A stretch of DNA of 13,709 bases from NCBI GenBank assembly GCA_041591915.1, contig JBFHRB010000066.1, positions 1 through 13,709 on the forward strand, in the 5' to 3' direction. Within the stretch, counting starts at the first letter, position 1, and each line of letters begins with the position of its first letter. Under the pieces are notes generated by a model. It had not been told where the DNA came from. It searched no databases and saw nothing but the letters and a program-made list of their open reading frames with translations. Shown here in pieces: positions 5,593 to 12,124 of this stretch. The translations under genes were made by a program, and so were the position numbers. This DNA is from JBFHRB01 sp041591915 (GTDB lineage Bacteria; Actinomycetota; Nitriliruptoria; Nitriliruptorales; Nitriliruptoraceae).

Positions 5593-8201
5593 TCGTCAGC
5601 GAGGTCCTGGCCGGGCCTCGGCAACGGCGGTGGCGGGGGCACGACGGGCGTCCCCGGGCCGGCCTCGAGCAGCGCGATGAGCGCCTCGGAGGGCAGGGGC
5701 TTGGCGAAGTGGTAGCCCTGGCCCAGGTCACACGACCACCGGTGGAGCTGGTGGTGCTGTGTCTCGTACTCGATGCCCTCCGCGATCGTGCGAAGGCCCA
5801 GGGAGTGGGCGAGCTCGATGATGCCTCGTGCGAGCAGGGCGTCGTCCGTTCCCTCCTCGATGCCGTCGACGAACGGCTTGGCGACCTTCAGGATCGCGAC
5901 GGGGAACCGACGGAGGTACGCCAGCGACGAGTACCCGGTCCCGAAGTCGTCGATGGCGAGCGAGAGGCCCAGCGACGTCAGCTCGTCCAGGCGCTTCAGG
6001 CTGAGATCGGTGTCCTGCATGACGACCGACTCGGTGATCTCGAGCACGAGCCGACCGGCTTCGAGCCCCGTCTCGTGCAGTGCCTCGCGCACGTCCTCGA
6101 TGATCCGCGGGGCGACGACCTGGCGACCGCTCAGGTTGACGGTGAGGAGCATGGGCGGATGGTCCGGGAAGCGCTCGTCCCACCGAACGACCTCCCGGCA
6201 GGCCTGTAGCAGCACCTGGCGCCCGATCTCGACGATGAGGCCCGTCTCCTCTGCCAGCTCGATGAAGTGGAACGGGCCGACGATCCCGCGCTCCGGGTGG
6301 TTCCAGCGGACCAGCGCCTCGACGCCCACGACGGCGGCGGACGACAGGTTCACGATCGGCTGGTAGTGCAGGACGAACTGCTGCTCGTCGACGGCCCGCT
6401 CGAGCTCCGCGCGCAGTCGCAGCCGCTGGATCGCCGCCTCGTGCATCCCGGCCTCGAAGACGGCGAACCGGCCCTTCTCGTGCGTCTTCGCCTCGTACAT
6501 CGCCACGTCGGCGTTGCGCAGCAGCTCGGCGGACGTCGGCGTGTCGCCCATGGAGACGGCGATGCCGACGCTTCCGCGCACGGTCATCTGGTTCCCGGCG
6601 AGCCGCAGCGGCTTCTGCATCGCCTGGATGATCCGCTCCGCGAGATGGACCGCGGTCACGGCGCCCTCGCTCTCCGGCAGCAGCACGGCGAACTCGTCTC
6701 CACCGAACCGCGCCGCGGTGTCCGACGGGCGCAGGCAGGAGCGGAGCCGGTGGGCGACGGCGATGAGGAGCTTGTCCCCCGCCTCGTGGCCGAGGCTGTC
6801 GTTGACCGTCTTGAAGTCGTCGAGGTCGATGAACAGGACCGCGACGTTGCGATCCTCCGGGCAGGACTCGAGCGCCGCATCGACCTGCTCCACGAACATC
6901 CGGCGGTTCGCGAGCTGGGTCAGGGAATCGTGCAGGGCCTGGTGGCGGAGCCGCTCCTTGAGCTCGGTCAGCTGTGCCAGTGTCTTCTCCAGGCGCCCGT
7001 ACTCCAGCGACACGGACGCCTGGTTGCTGAGCGTCTCGAAGAGGCGGACGTCCTCGCGGCTGAACCGCCCTGCGCTCGAGATCCGGTTCGCCATCACGAA
7101 GGCACCGATGGTCCGGGTCTCTCCCTGCAGTGGCGCGATCATCGCGTCGCGGTAGTGGCGATCGTGCACGTACGGCGCCACGAGCGTTCCCGCCGTCTTC
7201 GCGTCGTGGACGACGACCGTGCGACCGTCTGCCACGAGATCCCTCAACGCGTCGTCGACCTCCGACTCGAGCACGGGGACGAGCACCTCGAGCTCGTCGT
7301 CGCCGCGGACGCTCGTGCGCAGGGTCCCGCGGTCGTCGTCGATCGCGAACAGGATCACCTCCGCCGCCTCGGCGCGGAAGGTCTCACGCGCCTCTCGCAA
7401 GAGAGACAGGAGCGCCTGCTCGATCTGGGGCGACTGGGTGAGCAGGCGCGACGACTGGTACAGGAACTCCAGGCTCTGGTGCTTGCGGCGTTGCGCCGAG
7501 TAGGCCCGGTACGCGGCGTAGAGCATGAGCGTGGGGCCGACCAGGAGGACGACCGCGGTCGGCTCGTGCCACAGCAGGACCGCCGTCGCGAGGGCGATCA
7601 TCGTGTTGCCCAGGGCGTTCAGGGCACCGAAGAACGCCACCTCGCCGCGGGTCTCGGTCGCCCTCCCCGCGCCCTCGGCGAGGTTGATCGCGAGCGAGGT
7701 CGCGGTGACGGAGACGATCGAGGCCACCGCCGCGCCGGCGAGGGCCGCGAACCAGCCTCGCAGCGCCACGGGGGTCTCCCCCGCGAGGATCGCTCGGTGC
7801 ACGACGACGCCCAGGGCGGAGCCGAGGGCGAACTGCGACAGGTTGAAGCTGATCTTCAGCGGGGACTGGCGCCGGTGGATCGCAAGGGCCAGCCCGGTGC
7901 CCACGATCTGGGCCGGGACGATGAACGCGGGCGGCGTGAAGATCAGGCCGAGGACCAGCGGCACCTCGTTCAGGCTGAACGAGTGCGAGCTCTTGCGGAA
8001 GTCGAACTTGATGACGTCGATCTCGACGACGTAGAAGATGCCGGCGAGGGCGAAGATCGAGATCGACAGCGGAGCGTCGATGCGCTCCGCACCGATGTTG
8101 CGCAACACGTAGACCAGTAGCGCGACCAGACCGATCGCGCCGGCCACGGCCCAGAGTCGACCCTGTTGGTCGACGCGGGCCCGCCGGCTCGCCCCAGGCA
8201 C
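5580..8201 (-). CDS. Membrane-anchored GAF-GGDEF-EAL c-di-GMP synthase/phosphodiesterase
   Basis: This 873-residue protein probably makes and breaks cyclic di-GMP. Residues 15-232 form about seven to eight hydrophobic spans that I cannot assign to a named sensor domain; notable stretches are SLNEVPLVLGLIFTPP (76-91) and SFNLSQFALG (118-127). A GAF-like domain follows (about 245-400), then a coiled linker. The GGDEF domain (about 420-582) has RFGGDEF (498-504) and the inhibitory RxxD site R491-D494 at the standard five-residue distance. The EAL domain (about 595-845) keeps E628, N689, E721, D751, D752, K772, E808 and Q828; the usual KID is KVA here. A Pro-rich tail ends the protein (853-863). 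The start is GTG with GGAGG (8213-8209) seven bases upstream; an ATG at 8206 is out of frame. It diverges from pepN, and its 3' end overlaps the crotonase gene by 13 bp. Activity of each half is inferred from motifs only. Confidence 0.93.
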   Translation of the reverse strand: MPGASRRARVDQQGRLWAVAGAIGLVALLVYVLRNIGAERIDAPLSISIFALAGIFYVVEIDVIKFDFRKSSHSFSLNEVPLVLGLIFTPPAFIVPAQIVGTGLALAIHRRQSPLKISFNLSQFALGSALGVVVHRAILAGETPVALRGWFAALAGAAVASIVSVTATSLAINLAEGAGRATETRGEVAFFGALNALGNTMIALATAVLLWHEPTAVVLLVGPTLMLYAAYRAYSAQRRKHQSLEFLYQSSRLLTQSPQIEQALLSLLREARETFRAEAAEVILFAIDDDRGTLRTSVRGDDELEVLVPVLESEVDDALRDLVADGRTVVVHDAKTAGTLVAPYVHDRHYRDAMIAPLQGETRTIGAFVMANRISSAGRFSREDVRLFETLSNQASVSLEYGRLEKTLAQLTELKERLRHQALHDSLTQLANRRMFVEQVDAALESCPEDRNVAVLFIDLDDFKTVNDSLGHEAGDKLLIAVAHRLRSCLRPSDTAARFGGDEFAVLLPESEGAVTAVHLAERIIQAMQKPLRLAGNQMTVRGSVGIAVSMGDTPTSAELLRNADVAMYEAKTHEKGRFAVFEAGMHEAAIQRLRLRAELERAVDEQQFVLHYQPIVNLSSAAVVGVEALVRWNHPERGIVGPFHFIELAEETGLIVEIGRQVLLQACREVVRWDERFPDHPPMLLTVNLSGRQVVAPRIIEDVREALHETGLEAGRLVLEITESVVMQDTDLSLKRLDELTSLGLSLAIDDFGTGYSSLAYLRRFPVAILKVAKPFVDGIEEGTDDALLARGIIELAHSLGLRTIAEGIEYETQHHQLHRWSCDLGQGYHFAKPLPSEALIALLEAGPGTPVVPPPPPLPRPGQDLADDQSS

Positions 8202-8208
8202 CCCATCG

Positions 8209-8213
8209 CCTCC
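8209..8213 (-). promoter_or_regulatory. Ribosome binding site deciding the GGDEF-EAL GTG start
   Basis: On the - strand GGAGG lies seven bases before the GTG at 8201. The nearer ATG at 8206 has poor spacing and is in another frame, so GTG is the start. Confidence 0.7.
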
Positions 8214-8231
8214 GTCGTGTCCGCTCGGGTG

Positions 8232-8237
8232 AGCCTA
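8232..8237 (-). promoter_or_regulatory. Candidate -10 of the first GGDEF-EAL gene
   Basis: Read on the - strand this is TAGGCT in GGGTAGGCTCACCC. It would start transcription near 8225 with a leader of about 24 bases to the GTG. It repeats the TAGGCTC found before the acyl-CoA synthetase gene. No -35 is recognisable. Confidence 0.4.
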
Positions 8238-8301
8238 CCCCCGGGCATCCCGCGTCCGCCCGGAAGGCACCGGAAGCGGCCAACCGCGTGCCGGCGCTGG
8301 G

Positions 8302-8307
8302 TAGCAT
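8302..8307 (+). promoter_or_regulatory. Candidate -10 of pepN
   Basis: The hexamer TAGCAT in GGGTAGCATCCG lies 26 bases before the GTG at 8333 and would give a leader of about 20 bases. It falls inside the alternative longer reading frame from 8288, which argues for the later start. There is no clear -35. Confidence 0.38.
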
Positions 8308-8321
8308 CCGCGCCCGGCACA

Positions 8322-8327
8322 GGGAGG
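8322..8327 (+). promoter_or_regulatory. Ribosome binding site deciding the pepN start
   Basis: GGGAGG lies five bases before the GTG at 8333. The upstream in-frame GTG at 8288 lacks a purine-rich site, so translation is placed from 8333. Confidence 0.75.
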
Positions 8328-8332
8328 CACAG

Positions 8333-10843
8333 GTGAGCTCGGACGACCTCACTCGCGAGGAGGCCGCTGCACGCGCGGCCCTCATCGGCGACGCCGCCTA
8401 CGCCATCCACCTGGACCTGCGACGCGACGACAGCTTCACCTCGACCACCACGGTCACGTTCCGGTGCGCCGAGCCGGGCGCGGCCTCGTTCATCGACGTC
8501 GCCGCGCTCGTGGTGGAGTCGGCGACGCTGAACGGCGAGGACCTGTCCACGGACGGCTACGACGGCGCTCGCCTGACGCTCGCGGGCCTGTCGGCCGACA
8601 ACGAACTGGTCGTACGCGCACGCCACGCCTACAACCGCGAGGGCAAGGGGCTGCACCGCTTCGTCGACCCCGTCGACGGCCGGCCATACCTGCACACGCA
8701 GTTCGAGCCGCGCGACGCGCACCTCGTCTACGCGTGCTTCGACCAGCCCGACCTCAAGGCCACGTTCGACTTCTCCGTCGATGCGCCGGGCGACTGGGTC
8801 GTCGTCTCCAACATGGCCGCACGGGAGGCCGGGCCGGGCCACTGGGCGTTCGCGACGTCCCCTCGCATGTCGACCTACGTCACGGCCGTCGTGGCCGGTC
8901 CCTACGTCAGCGTGCACGACCGCCACGGCCCCATCGACCTCGGCATCTACTGCCGCCAGTCGCTTCGGGAGCACCTCGACCCCGACGAGATCTTCGAGCA
9001 GACGAAACAGGGCTTCGACTTCTTCGAGCGTGCCTTCGGCATGGCCTACCCCTTCGGGAAGTACGACCAGCTGTTCGTGCCGGAGTTCAGCGCCGGAGCG
9101 ATGGAGAACGTCGGCTGCGTGACGTTCCTCGAGTCCTACATCTTTCGTGGGCGGGTCACCGAGTCCGCCCGAGAGCGGCGCTGCGAGACGATCCTCCACG
9201 AGATGGCGCACATGTGGTTCGGCGACCTCGTCACCATGCGCTGGTGGGACGACCTCTGGCTCAACGAGAGCTTCGCGACCTACATGGCCTCACACGCCCA
9301 GGTCCACGCGACGCGCTTCACGGAGGCGTGGGTCACCTTCAGCGACCGCTGGAAGGCCTGGGCGAAGCGTCAGGACCAGTTGCCGACCACCCACCCGATC
9401 GTCGCCGACGTCCCCGACGTCGAGTCCGTCTTCCAGAACTTCGACGGCATCACGTACGCGAAGGGCGCATCGGTCCTGCGCCAACTCGTCGCCTTCGTCG
9501 GTGAGGACGCGTTCTTCGAGGGCTGCCGCCGCTACTTCGATCGCAACGCGTACGGCAACGCCACGCTGGCCGACTTCCTCGCCGCGCTCGAGGAGACGTC
9601 GGGACGCGATCTCGGGTCGTGGGCCGGAGACTGGCTCGAGACGGCCGGGCTGAACACCCTGCGCGCCGAGGTGGACGCCGAGGACGGGCGCATCACGAGC
9701 TTCGACATCGTCCAGACGGCCCCCGACGACCACCCGACCCTGCGGCAGCACCGGATCCGCGTTGGTCTCTACCGCACCGGCGGCGACGGTCTCGAGCGCG
9801 AGGAGTCGGTCGAGCTCGACGTCGACGGTGCGCGGACCCCGGTCGAGCAGCTCGTCGGGAAGCCGGTCGCTGACCTGGTGCTCGTCAACGACGACGACCT
9901 CACCTACGCGAAGCTGCACCTCGATCCCGAGTCCCTGCGCAACGTGGGCGAGCGCCTGCGAGACCTGCGCGACCCGATGGCCCGGGCCCTCGTGTGGGGC
10001 AGCGTCTGGGACATGCTCCGCGACGGGGAGCTCCCCGCCCGTCGCTACGTCGCCCTCGTGCACGCGAACGTCGACGGCGAGCGGGAGATCGGGGTCCTCG
10101 AGACGCTCCTGGCGCGCGAGCGGACGGCGACGGAGCTCTACGGCGCGCCGGAGAACCGGCAGCGGCTGCTGCGTACGGTCGCGGACTTCGCCGAGGCGCG
10201 GGCGCGCGCGGCCGAACCGGCGAGCGACGCCCAACTCGCGTGGGCGCGGCACTGGGCCGCGGTCTGCGAGGATCCCGACCACGCAGCGCGCATCGAGGCG
10301 CTCCTGGCCGGTGAGCTCGTGCTCGACGGGCTGGTGCTCGACACGGAGCTGCGCTGGACACTGCTCGCCGGCCTCGCGGCCCGCGGCCACGTCGGCCCCG
10401 AGCGCATCGAGGAGATGCTCGCCAGCGACCCGACCGACATCGGCAAGCGCCACGCCCTGGCCGCGCACGCGTCCCGTCCCGAGCCCGAAGCCAAGGACGA
10501 GGCGTTCCAGCGGCTGGTCGACGACCAGGACCTCAGCCACCTCGAGCTCCGGGCCATCGCGGGAGGCTTCAACCGCTCCGACCAGGGAAACCTCCTGACG
10601 CCCTTCGTCGATCGCTACTTCGAGGCGCTGCCGAAGGTCTGGGAGACCCGTGCGCTCGACACCGCCCTCGACTTCGCCGAGGAGACGTTCCCCTTCGCGG
10701 CGTCCTCGGAGGCCGTCCTCGCGAAGCTCCTCGACGCTGCCCGACACCTGCCCCGACCGGCGGCTCGCACGCTTCTCGAACACAGCGACATCGTCCGTCG
10801 GGTCATCGCGGCCCGCGCCTGCGACGCCGGCGCCACGGAATAG
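8333..10843 (+). CDS. pepN: Aminopeptidase N (M1 family zinc metallopeptidase)
   Basis: PepN removes N-terminal residues from peptides in the cytoplasm and helps recycle proteasome or protease products. The 836 residues are close to actinobacterial PepN. Family motifs are all present: the exopeptidase signature GAMEN (255-259), the zinc site HEMAH (H289, E290, H293) with the third ligand E312 in LNESFA at the required HExxH-x18-E spacing, and the transition-state tyrosine Y375 in ITYAKGAS. The C-terminal half (about 510-830) looks like the helical ERAP1-like domain typical of this subfamily. No signal peptide is seen. The start is GTG at 8333, giving MSSDDLTREEAAARAAL; this matches the usual N terminus and has GGGAGG five bases upstream. 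A longer version from 8288 adds 15 residues of poor quality. It diverges from the GGDEF-EAL gene; the DUF3179 gene follows after 63 bases. Confidence 0.96.
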   Translation: MSSDDLTREEAAARAALIGDAAYAIHLDLRRDDSFTSTTTVTFRCAEPGAASFIDVAALVVESATLNGEDLSTDGYDGARLTLAGLSADNELVVRARHAYNREGKGLHRFVDPVDGRPYLHTQFEPRDAHLVYACFDQPDLKATFDFSVDAPGDWVVVSNMAAREAGPGHWAFATSPRMSTYVTAVVAGPYVSVHDRHGPIDLGIYCRQSLREHLDPDEIFEQTKQGFDFFERAFGMAYPFGKYDQLFVPEFSAGAMENVGCVTFLESYIFRGRVTESARERRCETILHEMAHMWFGDLVTMRWWDDLWLNESFATYMASHAQVHATRFTEAWVTFSDRWKAWAKRQDQLPTTHPIVADVPDVESVFQNFDGITYAKGASVLRQLVAFVGEDAFFEGCRRYFDRNAYGNATLADFLAALEETSGRDLGSWAGDWLETAGLNTLRAEVDAEDGRITSFDIVQTAPDDHPTLRQHRIRVGLYRTGGDGLEREESVELDVDGARTPVEQLVGKPVADLVLVNDDDLTYAKLHLDPESLRNVGERLRDLRDPMARALVWGSVWDMLRDGELPARRYVALVHANVDGEREIGVLETLLARERTATELYGAPENRQRLLRTVADFAEARARAAEPASDAQLAWARHWAAVCEDPDHAARIEALLAGELVLDGLVLDTELRWTLLAGLAARGHVGPERIEEMLASDPTDIGKRHALAAHASRPEPEAKDEAFQRLVDDQDLSHLELRAIAGGFNRSDQGNLLTPFVDRYFEALPKVWETRALDTALDFAEETFPFAASSEAVLAKLLDAARHLPRPAARTLLEHSDIVRRVIAARACDAGATE

Positions 10844-10845
10844 CG

Positions 10846-10895
10846 CCGTCCGCTCCCCTGTTCGGACGGACGTGCACCTCCGTCGTCCCGTCCGA
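10846..10895. promoter_or_regulatory. Mutually exclusive inverted repeats between pepN and the DUF3179 gene
   Basis: CCGTCCG occurs at 10846-10852 and again at 10888-10894, and its complement CGGACGG lies between them at 10863-10869. The middle arm can pair with the upstream copy (7 bp stem, 10-base loop) or the downstream copy (8 bp with T10862-A10895, 18-base loop), but not both. The upstream hairpin begins two bases after the pepN stop and could be its terminator, though no T-run follows. The downstream hairpin ends 11 bases before the TTG start of the next gene. This could act as an attenuator, as operator repeats, or be chance in GC-rich DNA. Confidence 0.35.
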
Positions 10896-10906
10896 GCGGC
10901 CATCCC

Positions 10907-12124
10907 TTGTCCCGTCCTCGCCGACTCAAGGCCCTGCTCCCCCTGGCCGCCATCCTTCTGGCAGCGTGTGGCGGGTCGGCCGGAGTCGCCGGCGGTGGGT
11001 CGGCCGGAGGCGCCTCGCACGGCGAGGACGAGGCCCTGACCGACATGACCCCCAACGCCTGCCCTGACGGCGAGTTCTACTGGTCGGTGCCCGGCTGCGA
11101 ACCGAGGGCAGCCATCGACGTCGGCGAGATCCTCAGTGGAGGTCCGCCGCCGGACGGCATCCCGCCGATCGACGACCCCGTGTTCGAGGACCTGGCAGCC
11201 GGGGACGAGTGGCTCGACGCAAGGTCCCCCGTCCTCGCGCTGGCGGTCAACGGGGATCGACGGGCCTACCCGTTGGCGATCCTGACGTGGCACGAGATCG
11301 TCAACGACGAGGTCGGTGGGTTGCCCGTCGTCGTCACGTACTGCCCGCTGTGCAACTCCGCGCTGGTGTTCGAGCGAACCGTCGAGGGCGCCGTCCTCGA
11401 CTTCGGCACGAGCGGCCGCCTGTACCGGTCGAACCTGGTGATGTACGACCGCCAGACGAAGAACCTCTGGAGTCAGTTCACCGGCAAGGGCGTCGTCGGC
11501 GAGTCCTACACCGGGACCCAGCTCGAGCGTGTGCCATCGACGGTGCTGTCCTGGGAGGAGTTCAAGGGAGGTGCGCCCGACGGCGTCGTCCTCAGCCGAG
11601 AGACCGGGCACCGCCGGTCCTACGGCGAGAATCCCTACACGGGCTACGACACCGAGGGCTCCCGACCGTTCCTGTACCGCGGACCCGAGGACGGGCGCTT
11701 CGACCTGATGACCCGCGTGGTCGGCCTCGGCGCCGAGGAGGACCCGATCGCCGTACCGCTCGCCGGGCTCACGGCGGCTGGCGTCGTGGAGGTGCAGATC
11801 GGCGACCATGAGGTCGCCGTGGTCTGGTCGCCGGGGGCGGCCAGCGCACTCGATGACCGCTTCATCGACCTCGGCAAGGACGTCGGCCAGACAGCGGCCT
11901 TCGTCGCGGAGCATCCGGACGTCGGCCCACTGACGTTCGAACGCCCGGACGAGGATGGCCACTTCAGGGACGTCGAGACCGGCACGACGTGGAACCTGCT
12001 GGGCGACGCCGTCGAGGGGCCGCTGCTGGGGAGCAGCCTCGAGAAGGTGCCGCTCGACGACACGTTCTGGTTCGTCTGGTACGCGTTCCTGCCGGAGACC
12101 AGGGTCGCCGAGGGCACCCCCTAG
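10907..12124 (+). CDS. DUF3179 domain-containing lipoprotein
   Basis: This 405-residue protein is a secreted, lipid-anchored member of DUF3179, a family of unknown function. The N terminus is a lipoprotein signal: positive MSRPRRLK, a hydrophobic core (9-20) and the lipobox LAAC with C21 as the anchor. A Gly/Ser/Ala-rich linker follows (22-38). The DUF3179 core (about 100-300) shows the family's RAYPLAILTWHEIVND (119-134), TYCPLCNSALVFER (144-157), DFGTSGRLYRSNLVMYDR (165-182) and NLWSQ (186-190). The invariant H129, C146 and C149 suggest metal or redox chemistry, but this is inference. C52 and C64 could form a disulfide. The start is TTG at 10907: no ATG, GTG or TTG lies in frame between the pepN stop and this codon, and later starts would lose the signal. 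The ribosome binding site is weak. The gene follows pepN after 63 bases. Its TAG stop lies within CTAG, shared with the convergent gene. Confidence 0.9.
   Translation: MSRPRRLKALLPLAAILLAACGGSAGVAGGGSAGGASHGEDEALTDMTPNACPDGEFYWSVPGCEPRAAIDVGEILSGGPPPDGIPPIDDPVFEDLAAGDEWLDARSPVLALAVNGDRRAYPLAILTWHEIVNDEVGGLPVVVTYCPLCNSALVFERTVEGAVLDFGTSGRLYRSNLVMYDRQTKNLWSQFTGKGVVGESYTGTQLERVPSTVLSWEEFKGGAPDGVVLSRETGHRRSYGENPYTGYDTEGSRPFLYRGPEDGRFDLMTRVVGLGAEEDPIAVPLAGLTAAGVVEVQIGDHEVAVVWSPGAASALDDRFIDLGKDVGQTAAFVAEHPDVGPLTFERPDEDGHFRDVETGTTWNLLGDAVEGPLLGSSLEKVPLDDTFWFVWYAFLPETRVAEGTP

Noticed and set aside
6267..8120. 617-codon open frame on the + strand opposite the first GGDEF-EAL gene
   Set aside because: Low-complexity composition (RVH, LEL, DRG runs) without any domain; the - strand gene carries clear catalytic motifs.
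8288..8332. Longer pepN from GTG at 8288
   Set aside because: No ribosome binding site; the next GTG has GGGAGG and gives the usual PepN N terminus.
9290..11962. 890-codon open frame on the - strand opposite pepN and the DUF3179 gene
   Set aside because: It spans two well-recognised + strand genes, has a repetitive Arg/Val/Glu/Asp-rich composition with no motif, and is the expected antisense shadow of GC-rich codons.
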